A stretch of DNA of 64,000 nucleotides from assembly GCF_006439055.1 (NCBI RefSeq), contig NZ_RCZC01000004.1:128241-192240 (forward strand), written 5' to 3'. Both the position numbers and the translations under genes were made by a program. The notes below the pieces were generated by a model. It did no database searches. It had not been told where the DNA came from and worked only from the letters and a program-made list of their open reading frames with translations. Numbering within the stretch: the first letter of the stretch is position 1; the number at the start of each line of letters is the position of its first letter. Positions 26,483 through 35,275 of the stretch are shown here, piece after piece. The DNA comes from Sphingomonas glacialis. Its GTDB lineage: Bacteria; Pseudomonadota; Alphaproteobacteria; Sphingomonadales; Sphingomonadaceae.

Positions 26483-28573
26483 ATGTCCGACACCGACGTT
26501 TTGCCGAATTCCGTGGTTGAGGACGGCAGCCCTGATCGCCTCGCGATCGACACGATCCGCACGCTGGCGATGGACGCGGTGCAGAAGGCGAACTCGGGGC
26601 ACCCCGGCACGCCGATGGCGATGGCGCCGGTCGGCTACGCGCTCTGGAAGAGCGCGTTGCGCTTCGATCCCGCCGCCCCGCTCTGGCCCAACCGGGACCG
26701 GTTCGTGCTTTCGATCGGGCATGCCTCGATGCTTCTGTACAGCCTCCTTCATCTCGCAGGCGTCGAGGAGTTCGGTGCGGACGGTGCTCCGACCGGCAAG
26801 CCCGCCATCAGCATGGAGGATCTTCAGAGCTTCAGACAGTTCGGCTCCAAGACGCCGGGCCATCCCGAGTATCGAATGACGACCGGTGTCGAGACCACGA
26901 CCGGGCCGCTCGGCCAGGGCTGTGGCAATTCGGTCGGAATGGCGATCGCGGAGCGCTGGCAGGCCGCGCATTTCAATCGGTTCGGCTTCCCGATCTTCGA
27001 CCACGACGTCTACGTGCTGTGTGGCGATGGGGACCTGATGGAGGGCATTTCCGGCGAGGCCGCGTCCCTTGCCGGGCATCTCCGGCTCTCGAACCTCTGC
27101 TGGATCTACGACAGCAATACGATCTCGATCGAAGGGCACACCGACATCGCCTTCACAGAGGACGTCGCCGCGCGCTTCCGTGCCTATGGCTGGAATACGT
27201 TGACCGTCGAGGATGCGAACGACACCGAGGCGCTTCTCGAAGCGATCGCCGTATTTCGCGAGACCAATGACCGGCCGACCTTCATCACCGTGCGCTCGGT
27301 CATCGGCTACGGATCGCCCAAGGCCAACAGCGAGAAGGCGCACGGCGAGCCGTTGGGCGTCGCCGAGGTGGCGGCGACCAAGGCGGCTTACGGCTGGGAT
27401 TCGTCCGAGGCCTTCCACGTGCCGGCCGGTGTCGCCGAGGGGCTGTCCGAGCAGATGCGCTCGCGGTCTCGCCCGCTCAGGGAAGGTTGGGAGGCCATGC
27501 GACTCGACTATGCGGCTGCGCACCCGCTTCTGGCGATCGAGCTCGAGACGATGCTGGGTGGCGGTCTGCCGGAGACGTGGCGGGCGGCCATCCCGGTGTT
27601 TCCAACCGACCCCAAGGGCATCGCTAGCCGCGAGTCCGGCGGACGCGTGGAGAATGCCATCGCCGGGGCTCTGCCGTGGCTTGTAGGGGGCGCAGCCGAC
27701 GTCTCACCATCGACCAAGACGAACTTCACGTTCGAGGGTGCCGGCTCACTCCAGTCAGCGAGCTATGGCGGTCGCAACGTCCATTTCGGCGTCCGCGAAC
27801 ACGCGATGGGCGCCGTCGTAAACGGCATGGCGCTTAGCGGCCTGCGGGCGTTCGGCTCGGCCTTCCTCGTGTTTTCCGACTACATGCGCACCCCGATTCG
27901 CCTCGCATCGATCATGGAGATCCCTTCGATCTTCGTCTTCACACACGATTCGATCGGGGTCGGCGAGGATGGACCCACCCATCAGCCGATCGAACATCTG
28001 GCAGCGTTGCGCGCGATCCCTGGCCTCAACGTGATCCGCCCCGGTGACGCGAACGAAGTCGCAGTCGCGTGGCAGGTGGCGCTGGAATCAAGCCGTGTGC
28101 CAACGGTGATGATCCTTTCGCGTCAGGCGCTGCCGACGCTCGACCGGGTCACCATGGCTTCCGCTGACGGATTGCGGGAGGGGGGCTATGTCCTGGCGGA
28201 TGCCGGTGACGTTCCAGAGGTGATACTGATCGCCACCGGGAGCGAAGTGTCGCTGGCCCTGGAGGCTCATCGAGCCCTGGTGGCGGGCGGCGTGCGTTCG
28301 CGCGTGGTCTCGATGCCCAGCCGCTACCTCTTCGACCGTCAGGATGCGGCATATCGCGAAAGCGTGCTGCCGTCGAAGGTGCGGGCTCGCGTAGCCATCG
28401 AGCAGGCCGGACCGCTGGGCTGGTCCGACTATGTCGGGCTCGATGGCGCGACCGTGACCATGTCTTCGTTCGGCGCCTCTGCCAAGTTCTCGGATCTCCA
28501 GCGCGAATTCGGCTTCACCTGCGAGAACGTTCTCGACGTCGCGCTTGCGGTCCTCGATCGATCCTCGCGATGA
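26483..28573 (+). CDS. tkt: Transketolase
   Basis: Protein of 696 aa, full length for the family (about 660-700). The thiamine-diphosphate domain contains GDGDLMEGISGEAASLAGHL with the metal-binding N of YDSN about 30 residues later. The pyrimidine domain contains FGVREHAMGAVVNG with the catalytic Glu, and FVFTHDSIGVGEDGPTHQP follows; the C-terminal domain has ATGSEVSLAL. It moves two-carbon units between pentose and hexose phosphates. The ATG at 26483 has GGAG upstream; the open frame to 26366 is Arg-rich. Its stop overlaps the zwf ATG (ATGA). Confidence 0.95.
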   Translation: MSDTDVLPNSVVEDGSPDRLAIDTIRTLAMDAVQKANSGHPGTPMAMAPVGYALWKSALRFDPAAPLWPNRDRFVLSIGHASMLLYSLLHLAGVEEFGADGAPTGKPAISMEDLQSFRQFGSKTPGHPEYRMTTGVETTTGPLGQGCGNSVGMAIAERWQAAHFNRFGFPIFDHDVYVLCGDGDLMEGISGEAASLAGHLRLSNLCWIYDSNTISIEGHTDIAFTEDVAARFRAYGWNTLTVEDANDTEALLEAIAVFRETNDRPTFITVRSVIGYGSPKANSEKAHGEPLGVAEVAATKAAYGWDSSEAFHVPAGVAEGLSEQMRSRSRPLREGWEAMRLDYAAAHPLLAIELETMLGGGLPETWRAAIPVFPTDPKGIASRESGGRVENAIAGALPWLVGGAADVSPSTKTNFTFEGAGSLQSASYGGRNVHFGVREHAMGAVVNGMALSGLRAFGSAFLVFSDYMRTPIRLASIMEIPSIFVFTHDSIGVGEDGPTHQPIEHLAALRAIPGLNVIRPGDANEVAVAWQVALESSRVPTVMILSRQALPTLDRVTMASADGLREGGYVLADAGDVPEVILIATGSEVSLALEAHRALVAGGVRSRVVSMPSRYLFDRQDAAYRESVLPSKVRARVAIEQAGPLGWSDYVGLDGATVTMSSFGASAKFSDLQREFGFTCENVLDVALAVLDRSSR

Positions 28574-30048
28574 ACGGCGGCGAGAAGGGGGCGTCCGCGC
28601 CCATCGACCCTGCGCCGCGCGCGACGCTTGTCATCTTTGGCGCCACTGGCAATCTGACCGCTCGGTTGCTCATCCCATCTATCCTGAATCTGCGTACCGA
28701 CGGGCGGCTGGCGGACGACTTCCGGATCATCGGCATAGGAAGGGACCCTGGTGGCGACGATCTGTTGCGCCATAGGTTGGACGCGACGATCGCCCGCGAA
28801 GGGGCGGGAGCTTGGTGCGGCCTTCGGGATCGTGTCTGCTATTTGTCCGGCGATTTCACGAACGACACCGTCTATGAGACGCTTGCGGCGCATCTGACGG
28901 GTAATGTCGCATTCTATCTCGCGACCGCACCGGAATTCTTCGGCGAGATCGCCGACCGTCTGGGTGATGCCGGCCTGCTCGTTGAGGGAAACGGCTATCG
29001 TCGGCTCATCGTGGAGAAGCCGTTCGGTCGCGACCTCGCCTCCGCGCGTGACCTTAATCGTCGGCTCCTGGCTCGCGCGAACGAAAGTCAGATCTACCGG
29101 ATCGACCATTTCCTTGGGAAGGAGACGGTCCGCAACATCATGGTCACCCGTTTCGCCAATGTCCTGCTGGAGGCTGTCTGGAACAATCGCTTCATCGACC
29201 ACGTCCAGATTACGGCGGCGGAGAAGGTTTCGGTCGGGACGCGGGGAAAGTTCTACGATGCCACCGGAGCCATGCGGGATATGGTGCCGAACCATCTCTT
29301 CCAGCTTCTCGCCATGGTTGCGATGGAACCGCCGAATGGATTCGACGCCGACGCGGTCCGCGACGAGAAGGCGCGGGTCCTCCGCGCGGTGCGAGGCCCC
29401 AGGTCGGACGAGGTCGATCTGAATGCGGTCCGCGGCCGGTATCGCGCCGCCTACGGCGACATGGAAGCGGATTACCTGTCCGAAGCCGATGTCGCCTCGG
29501 GAAGCCGCACCGAGACCTTCGCTGCTTTGAAGCTCGGCATCGATAACTGGCGCTGGGCCGGCGTCCCATTCTACCTGCGGACGGGCAAGGCGCTCTCGGC
29601 ACGTGACACCGAGATCGTCGTGACGTTCAAGCACGTGCCCTTCTCGATGTTTCGCGACACCGATGTCTCTGCGATCGCGCCGAACCGGCTCACGATCCAG
29701 GTGCAGCCTGACGAGGGAATGAGCTTCGAGCTCCAGTTCAAGCGACCGGGCGAGGCGGTGGACGTGACCAGCTCGAGTCTGGACTTCCGCTACGGGGATC
29801 ACTTCGGGATCACGGGCCGTACGGGATATGAGACCCTGCTGTACGATGTCCTGATCGGGGACCAGACGCTGTTCCAGCGCGCCGATATGATCGAGGCCGG
29901 CTGGGCGGCCGTCCAGCCGATTCTCGAACACTGGAGCGCTCAGGGCACACCCGAGGACTATCTCACCGGCTCTTCGGGCCCGATGTCGGCCGATGCCATG
30001 ATGGCACGGGACGGTCGCGCCTGGCACGAACTAGGACGACGCGGATGA
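28570..30048 (+). CDS. zwf: Glucose-6-phosphate 1-dehydrogenase
   Basis: Protein of 492 aa. NADP-binding IFGATGNLTARLL (about 20-32), then EKPFGRDL and the active-site signature IDHFLGKETVRN (about 178-189) with catalytic Asp-His and Lys. It makes 6-phosphogluconolactone and NADPH, feeding the pentose-phosphate and Entner-Doudoroff routes. The 4-bp overlap with tkt indicates translational coupling. No pgl, edd or glk follows, as is common in other proteobacterial zwf operons. Confidence 0.95.
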   Translation: MNGGEKGASAPIDPAPRATLVIFGATGNLTARLLIPSILNLRTDGRLADDFRIIGIGRDPGGDDLLRHRLDATIAREGAGAWCGLRDRVCYLSGDFTNDTVYETLAAHLTGNVAFYLATAPEFFGEIADRLGDAGLLVEGNGYRRLIVEKPFGRDLASARDLNRRLLARANESQIYRIDHFLGKETVRNIMVTRFANVLLEAVWNNRFIDHVQITAAEKVSVGTRGKFYDATGAMRDMVPNHLFQLLAMVAMEPPNGFDADAVRDEKARVLRAVRGPRSDEVDLNAVRGRYRAAYGDMEADYLSEADVASGSRTETFAALKLGIDNWRWAGVPFYLRTGKALSARDTEIVVTFKHVPFSMFRDTDVSAIAPNRLTIQVQPDEGMSFELQFKRPGEAVDVTSSSLDFRYGDHFGITGRTGYETLLYDVLIGDQTLFQRADMIEAGWAAVQPILEHWSAQGTPEDYLTGSSGPMSADAMMARDGRAWHELGRRG

Positions 30049-30116
30049 CCGGGCCGGCGCCGCGCGGCCGACGTCGCTGAGGAAGCGGGAAGACTTTCGG
30101 AACGGGAGCTGAAACG

Positions 30117-31499
30117 ATGGTCGACACTGAGCACTTCGACATGCTGATCCTTGGAGGAGGCAAGGCGGGTAAGTCGCTTGCGATGGATCAGGCCAAGCAG
30201 GGCAGGCGTGTCGCCATGATCGAAGCCGGGTTGATCGGCGGATCGTGCATCAACATCGCCTGCATCCCTACGAAGGCACTGATCCGAAGCGCGGAGCGGG
30301 CTTCCCTGGTCGCGGACGCCGCCGCCTTCGGTGTGAACGCGGGACAGGCGTCCATCGACATGGAAGCTGTGGCGAGACGGACCGCCGAAGTGGTGTCCGG
30401 CATGGTCGGGCTCAACCAGAAGGCTTTCGATGCGAGTGGACTCGAGCTGGTTCTCGGGTGGGGAAGGTTCGTTGAGCCTCGAGTCATCGAGGTCGAAGGT
30501 GAGGGGGGTAGGCGGCGGCTGACGGCTCCGCGGATCTACCTCAACCTGGGAACGAGAGCGGCGATGCCCGCCATTCCAGGATTGAAGCGGGCGGTGCCAC
30601 TTACGCACGTAGAGGCCCTGCTTCTCGACGAGGTGCCGGAGACGCTTCTGATCATCGGCGGTGGCTACGTCGGAATGGAGATGGCGCAGGCGTTCAGCAG
30701 GCTCGGGAGCAGGGTCGTCGTCATCCACGCCGGCCTTCGGCTCGGCGAGCGCGAGGACCCTGATGTCGCGGAAGAGATCCAGAAGCTGTTCGACTGGGAG
30801 GGGATCGAAGTCGCTACCGGCGCGAGAGCGAGCCTCGTCGAGGGCAGGTCGGGTGGAATCGTGTCCGTGACCGTCGACGACGGGCGGATCTTCACCGGGT
30901 CGCATCTGCTGGTCGCGACCGGGAGGCAGCCAATGACTTCGGAGATCGGTTTGGAGATCGCTGGCGTCGCGCTGAATGGGGGTGAATTCATCGAAGTCGA
31001 TGATACGCTTCGGACCTCCGCACCGGGTATATGGGCGTTGGGCGAGGCGGCCGGCACGCCGATGTTCACCCACGCAGCCTTCGACGACTTCCGGGTGGCC
31101 AAGAGCCAATTGGAAGGGGGCAGCCGGACCACCGCAGACCGTCTGATTCCCTACTGCGTCTTCCTCGACCCGGAGTTCGCGCGGGTCGGATTGAACGAGC
31201 GAGATGCCGAAGTAGCGGGTCTGCACGTACGGGTCTGCCGACTCCCGATGGACGTGGTTCCTCGGGCGAGAACGATGTCCGCTCGCCGCGGCTTCATGAA
31301 ATGCCTCATCGGGAAGGACGACCGCATTCTCGGCTTCGCGATGATGGGCGAGCGGGCGGGTGAGGTTGTGGCGACCGTTCAGCTGGCGATGCTCGCCGGC
31401 GCACCCTACACCTTGCTGCGAGATGCGATCCTGGCTCATCCGACGATGACCGAGGGATTGAACCTGCTGTTCGCCGGTGTGCCGCAGCTGCGGGACTGA
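30117..31499 (+). CDS. FAD-dependent pyridine nucleotide-disulfide oxidoreductase
   Basis: Protein of 460 aa. FAD site GGGKAGKSLA (about 13-22); redox disulfide GGSCINIACIPTK (Cys at about 43 and 48); second Rossmann site IIGGGYVGMEMA (about 180); a late GIWALGEAAG FAD loop; C-terminal AHPTMTEGLN with the His-Glu pair that acts as base. It resembles proteins named mercuric reductase but has no C-terminal Cys pair (the end reads PQLRD) and no N-terminal metal-binding domain, so mercury is an unlikely substrate. It lies 68 bp after zwf, which can supply NADPH. Confidence 0.85.
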   Translation: MVDTEHFDMLILGGGKAGKSLAMDQAKQGRRVAMIEAGLIGGSCINIACIPTKALIRSAERASLVADAAAFGVNAGQASIDMEAVARRTAEVVSGMVGLNQKAFDASGLELVLGWGRFVEPRVIEVEGEGGRRRLTAPRIYLNLGTRAAMPAIPGLKRAVPLTHVEALLLDEVPETLLIIGGGYVGMEMAQAFSRLGSRVVVIHAGLRLGEREDPDVAEEIQKLFDWEGIEVATGARASLVEGRSGGIVSVTVDDGRIFTGSHLLVATGRQPMTSEIGLEIAGVALNGGEFIEVDDTLRTSAPGIWALGEAAGTPMFTHAAFDDFRVAKSQLEGGSRTTADRLIPYCVFLDPEFARVGLNERDAEVAGLHVRVCRLPMDVVPRARTMSARRGFMKCLIGKDDRILGFAMMGERAGEVVATVQLAMLAGAPYTLLRDAILAHPTMTEGLNLLFAGVPQLRD

Positions 31500-31997
31500 G
31501 CTTCCTCTCCAAGTTGGGGGTTTGAGGGACGTCCAATCCATAGTCGGGCTCCGGAACCGTAATGTCTCCGTGATGCCCAAAGTGGTGCGGTAGCATTCTG
31601 GTTTGAGAAAAGCTGGAAGAGGCGCGCGTGCCGATAGGAGGGCCCCGGCGAAGGCGATTTGAAACGCACGTCCGCTGATGAAGCGATACCCCCCGTCACA
31701 GGCCTGAGTCCTGCGTCACAGACCGCACGTGAATGCCTTACACGCGCGGTCGGGCATGCAGACTGGCAAGGTTCGCTGGGTACCCGATCGTATAATTGTC
31801 GAACGTTCCACTTTCGACGAACACGTGATCGTGTCGGTGGATTGGCACCCGGCTTTCGATCGGGAGGCATGGACGCCCAAGCGTCGATGTTCGGTCGCGG
31901 GCGGGCGATGCAAGGTTGCCGCAGTTGATATCAAACGATTTCAACATCCTTTTCGAGATCCGCCGATGTGGCGGAACTCCGCGCCCAGGAGAGTGAG
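31500..31997. other. Intergenic region, possible promoter only
   Basis: About 500 bp. Open frames on both strands overlap each other and look like shadows. A weak GTATAAT element lies at 31781-31796. No other gene-like signal was seen. Confidence 0.4.
31781..31796 (+). promoter_or_regulatory. Weak copy of the GTATAAT element
   Basis: TACCCGATCGTATAAT on the plus strand has an intact GTATAAT half but a poor GATAC half. It is about 200 nt before the ATG at 31998, farther than other copies. Confidence 0.25.
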
Positions 31998-32258
31998 ATG
32001 ACACCTTTCGTATCATTGGTGCCCGCCGGACCCTATCCGACGCCTTCACGGGGGCCGACGCCTGCGGCGACCTACCTTGTTGCAGAGATGGATGAGATTT
32101 CTACCGAACTCGGTCCAGAACTGGCGGCTATGCGGCATCAGCGGGGCTTGTCCATGCGTGGCGTCGCCGAGTTGACCGCGGCGGCTCGCTCCGGACAAGC
32201 AATCGGCGATCGGATGATGAGCATCGATGGCGCCGGGCGCCCGCCGTCGGCGGTCTGA
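31998..32258 (+). CDS. Small hypothetical protein, 86 aa, coupled to the DUF302 gene
   Basis: Unrecognised. A Pro-rich N-terminus (about 1-25) is followed by two helical stretches (VAEMDEISTELGPELAAMRHQRG and RGVAELTAAARSGQAIGDRMM). The ATG at 31998 has AGGAG 6 nt upstream, and its TGA shares one base with the ATG of the DUF302 gene. This coupling is the main reason to call it a gene. Confidence 0.5.
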   Translation: MTPFVSLVPAGPYPTPSRGPTPAATYLVAEMDEISTELGPELAAMRHQRGLSMRGVAELTAAARSGQAIGDRMMSIDGAGRPPSAV

Positions 32259-32698
32259 TGAACGGATCGCCTCTGCAGCGTATCGACCGGCATGGTCGTC
32301 AGGCCCCAGGTCTTATCGTCTCGGTGAGCGATACCGACTTCGCGCAGACCCTGCAGCGGCTCGATGGCGAAATGCAGAGGCGGGGCATCACGCCGGTCGC
32401 AAGAATCGATCACTCCGCGGCCGCACAGCGCAGCGGACTTAGACTGCCGCAGACGTTGCTGCTCGTATTCGGCAATCCCAGGCTTGGCACGCCGCTGATG
32501 CAGCAGGTTCGCACCTCGGCCATCGATCTGCCACTCAAGATCCTCATTTGGGAGGAGGCGGATCTCGTCTACATCGGCTATAACGATCCGCGCTGGATAG
32601 CTGGGCGGCATGGGCTCGGCGAGTTCGAACGCGAGCTTCGCTTGATGAGCGCCGTTCTTGCCGAGCTGGCCAGCTGGGCGGCGGCGGAAGGGGTTTGA
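32258..32698 (+). CDS. DUF302 domain protein
   Basis: Protein of 146 aa. The DUF302 pattern is clear: GITPVARIDHSAAA (about 44-57), the GNPRLGTPLMQQ core (about 73-84), then IDLPLKILIWEEADLVYIGYNDPRW. The fold is a small alpha/beta domain found in many bacteria; its biochemical function is not established. No signal peptide. The start overlaps the previous stop by one base. Confidence 0.85.
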   Translation: MNGSPLQRIDRHGRQAPGLIVSVSDTDFAQTLQRLDGEMQRRGITPVARIDHSAAAQRSGLRLPQTLLLVFGNPRLGTPLMQQVRTSAIDLPLKILIWEEADLVYIGYNDPRWIAGRHGLGEFERELRLMSAVLAELASWAAAEGV

Positions 32699-32797
32699 TG
32701 CAGGGCGGCCGCCACCTTGGCCGGACGCCTCGACCGAGACGGGCGTCTCGAGGAGCTTTCCGCCACCGCCACGTACGGGACGGAGGATCGCAGGCGA

Positions 32798-33013
32798 ATG
32801 ACCGAGCGCGATGATGTCGAGAAGCTGATCGTCCGACTGTCGCCCGAGCCGGTCTGCGATGATTGCATTGGTCGCACCCTCAGGCTTGCGGATGCCGCCC
32901 ACACGCATCAGCGCATTCGGGAACTTGCCGGTTCGAACGGCTTCGAGCGGCTAAGACAGGTCTGCTCCCTCTGCGGCATGGAGCGGATCTCGATCCACCG
33001 TGTCTCGCGATGA
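32798..33013 (+). CDS. Small protein with two CxxC pairs (zinc-ribbon-like)
   Basis: Protein of 71 aa. CDDC (about 27-30) and CSLC (about 61-64) are spaced like a zinc ribbon, with a 30-aa helical insert between them. The last residues (GMERISIHR) are basic and beta-like. The ATG at 32798 has GGAGG 11 nt upstream; an open frame back to 32717 lacks a site. It follows the DUF302 gene by 99 bp. Metal or nucleic-acid binding is an inference from the Cys pattern only. Confidence 0.5.
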   Translation: MTERDDVEKLIVRLSPEPVCDDCIGRTLRLADAAHTHQRIRELAGSNGFERLRQVCSLCGMERISIHRVSR

Positions 33014-33105
33014 ACCCGACTCTGACCGAGCGATACGTTTGAGGCTGCCGCCATCGGAGTTCGCCGCGGACGGTGTGAGGTTTGGGTGGTCGCATCGTGC
33101 GGCGG

Positions 33106-33867
33106 TTAGGGCTTCGCGGTGCGGGGGAACGAGAGGTGGAAGGCGGTGCCTACGCCCAGACTGCTCTCGACTGCGATGTCTGCACGCGATGCCCGTCCGA
33201 ATTCCCGGACTATGGCCAGCCCGAGCCCTGTTCCCGTCGCCTTCGTGGTGAAGAAGGGCGCGAAGATCTTTTCAACGAAGTCGGGGCGGATGCCTTCGCC
33301 GTTGTCCTCGAGAGTGATGATCATCCTGTCGCCCCTTGGGCACGGGCCCCCGGGTGCGTTTCGAGCAGCGAGCACGATCCGGCCCCGCCCCTGCATGGCA
33401 TCGCGAGCGTTGATGGCGAGATTGAGCAGCGCATTCTGAAGCCGCCCGAAATCGAGTTTGACCGGCCATATGTCCGTGGGGATGTCGACGTCGATCGCCA
33501 CCGCAGCGCCGACGGCGTCCTGAAGCAGCGGTACGATGTCGAGGAGGCGGCGGCTGTCGACCACTTCGTCGACCGACGCTATGCCGCCCTCCTTGCGACA
33601 GCGGTCGAGCAGCATGGCAGTGAGCCTGACGCCATGGTCGAGACCGCCGAATGCGCGGACGATCCTCGCTGCTGCCGGCGTCCCCTCCACATCCAGGGCG
33701 ATGAGCTGGAGGTTGCCGGCGATGATCTGCAACACGTTGTTGAGATCATGGGCTAGTTCGCGTGCGTCCTTGCCGACCGGAGTCTCGACGTCACATGACT
33801 GATCGGTGGGCGTCGTCGCATCTAGCAGGATCGCGCGAAACGGTGTTCCTTCGGGGCGCTCGTCCAT
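33106..33867 (-). CDS. Compact soluble histidine kinase
   Basis: Protein of 253 aa without transmembrane segments or a recognisable sensor domain. The HisKA-like helix has LAHDLNNVLQIIAGNLQ (phospho-His in HDLNN). The HATPase domain has the N-box LLNLAINARDAM, G1 EDNGEGI, the F-box FAPFFTTK and G2 GTGLGLAIV. HDLNN kinases often work with partner sensors or phosphotransfer proteins. The ATG at 33867 has GGAG 8 nt upstream. It lies 25 bp after the isomerase-like gene in the same direction, so they may be co-transcribed. Confidence 0.8.
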   Translation of the reverse strand: MDERPEGTPFRAILLDATTPTDQSCDVETPVGKDARELAHDLNNVLQIIAGNLQLIALDVEGTPAAARIVRAFGGLDHGVRLTAMLLDRCRKEGGIASVDEVVDSRRLLDIVPLLQDAVGAAVAIDVDIPTDIWPVKLDFGRLQNALLNLAINARDAMQGRGRIVLAARNAPGGPCPRGDRMIITLEDNGEGIRPDFVEKIFAPFFTTKATGTGLGLAIVREFGRASRADIAVESSLGVGTAFHLSFPRTAKP

Positions 33868-33892
33868 GAGTGTACTCTCCACGCGCGGCCGC

Positions 33893-34222
33893 TCAGGACC
33901 GCAGCAACCCGTTCAGCGGGAACAGCGGTCCCAGCGCGGTCAGTTCGAACTTCATGAGACCGGCCTTCGCGAGCGGGAGCGTTGCAAGCACTCGGGCCGC
34001 TGCATCGAGGTCGTTGAGGTTGAGGAGGAACAGGACGCCGCCGCCATGCCGCGCGTACCATTGGTCTATCGTCCCATCGAGATAGAGCGCTACCGTGTCC
34101 CGTACTTCGTCGGGCATTGTGCGCTGCACGTCGTCCGCATGGACATCCGGAGCGACGCTTCCGATCGCGAGAATTCTGGTGATAGGAAAAGTATCTGCAC
34201 GGTTTGTGGATTGGCCGGACAT
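33893..34222 (-). CDS. Cytosolic muconolactone-isomerase/YCII-like small protein
   Basis: Protein of 109 aa. It is paralogous to the exported protein at 8120-8569 (shared TRILAIG, EVRDTV-LYL, DQW, GLM-F-LT-LGPL) but without a signal peptide. The dimeric alpha/beta-barrel pattern suggests a small-molecule isomerase or binding protein. The ATG at 34222 has GAGGAG 9 nt upstream, and a GATAC-N4-GTATAAT element lies 75 nt before it. It is followed closely by the compact histidine kinase. Confidence 0.65.
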   Translation of the reverse strand: MSGQSTNRADTFPITRILAIGSVAPDVHADDVQRTMPDEVRDTVALYLDGTIDQWYARHGGGVLFLLNLNDLDAAARVLATLPLAKAGLMKFELTALGPLFPLNGLLRS

Positions 34223-34297
34223 GCTGGATCTCCTCTGCAGGCGATCCCGGAAGGACGCCGCCCTGGAGTTTCATGCGGTTATCGCGGAGCGGCTGCC

Positions 34298-34313
34298 ATT
34301 ATACGTCGGTATC
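34298..34313 (-). promoter_or_regulatory. GATAC-N4-GTATAAT element upstream of the isomerase-like/kinase pair
   Basis: The minus strand reads GATACCGACGTATAAT, an exact consensus copy, 75 nt before the ATG at 34222. No -35 hexamer is recognisable. Confidence 0.6.
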
Positions 34314-34550
34314 TTACACGCAGCCGCTTAGTACGACGCGGAACAACGAGATGTATCGCCGGTGTGCTAGACCGGGTGACATCTGATTCAACCTCCTACC
34401 TCGACACAACGGACACTTGGCGTTTCGGCAGCTGGAAGGTCCGGCGGACAGTAAGTGAATAGGCTAGGTGAGATAACGCGAACGACACCGGCGCAAGATC
34501 ATAAGCGACCTCGTGTGGCGTTGCGGGACCGCCGTACCAGCCAAGATATT

Positions 34551-34907
34551 CTAGAGAGCGGCAATCGACTGCGAAAGGCCGGCGAGCCCGAACGCGAGGG
34601 TGGCATGGCGATGATGCAGTTCCAGCAGCGTTGCTTCGAAAGGCCCGTCTGGCAACGTTGCCGGGGCAGTGGAGACGACCCGGTCCCGACCTGCCAGTTT
34701 CGACTGAACCGCCCGGAGGATCTCCGTCACGTCTGCAAGCGTCGAGGCCGCCTCCTCGATGGAACAGGGGGCTTCGTTCAACCACCGCGTGCATGCTGCC
34801 AGGTGCAGACTGGCGATCCAACACGTGTGCCTCAGGCTTGCCCGATCGCCGCCAATGTCGTGGAGCCAATCCGCCGTGGCGTCTCCTGCCTGACTGGTCT
34901 CTTTCAT
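34551..34907 (-). CDS. Small 'WIA' family protein, copy 3
   Basis: Protein of 118 aa of unknown function with core W30-I-A-S-L-H-L-A-A-C-T-R-W-L43, aligned with copies at 18813 and 24438. A helix follows (EEAASTLADVTEILRAV), and the C-terminal helix contains FEATLLELHHRHATLAFGLAGLSQSIAAL in part. Start ATG at 34907 with a weak GGCGGA site. It lies next to the module 2 response regulator gene on the same strand. Confidence 0.6.
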   Translation of the reverse strand: MKETSQAGDATADWLHDIGGDRASLRHTCWIASLHLAACTRWLNEAPCSIEEAASTLADVTEILRAVQSKLAGRDRVVSTAPATLPDGPFEATLLELHHRHATLAFGLAGLSQSIAAL

Positions 34908-35275
34908 GACGATCCGCCGAACATCCGTTTGTCAGCGCCAGCACGACATCCGCGGATCTTAGACGTGAGAAGCCGAAGTGTGACCGCCCGACCTATCCAA
35001 TGGTATGCGGATCCCGTCTGCACCTAGCGCTTCTCCGTCAAGGGTTACGACCGCCTCGCGCCGATGTTCGAGGGCCGGGCGCCACTGCCACTAATCTACG
35101 CGAGCGGAGAGCTTTTCGATTGATGAATCGCTCCATTTGTTATTGAAGATTCGAACCATAGTAGTTCGTAGGGCCGCCCTCGACGGCACAACCCTGGCTG
35201 TCTGATGCTGTTGACAAGCATCCCGGCGATGCTGGCCACATTCCGTCGCGCTGGACGGAGCTCAGATGCTCAACT
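34908..35275. other. Intergenic region between the third WIA gene and response regulator 2
   Basis: About 370 bp. A plus-strand frame across it (34455-35027) is a shadow of the WIA gene that runs on. I see no promoter box, hairpin with T-run or repeat worth naming. Confidence 0.4.

Noticed and set aside
28429..30027. 532-aa minus-strand frame opposite zwf
   Set aside because: Antisense shadow of zwf, which carries all signatures; no family resemblance in the shadow.
29958..31580. 540-aa minus-strand frame opposite the flavoenzyme gene
   Set aside because: Antisense shadow of a gene with intact FAD and disulfide motifs; low-complexity Arg/His/Pro composition.
32698..32814. Short frame starting TGATG after the DUF302 stop
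   Set aside because: It shares a base with the DUF302 stop like the previous pair but ends after about 38 codons, is almost all Arg/Gly/His, and overlaps the better-supported start at 32798.
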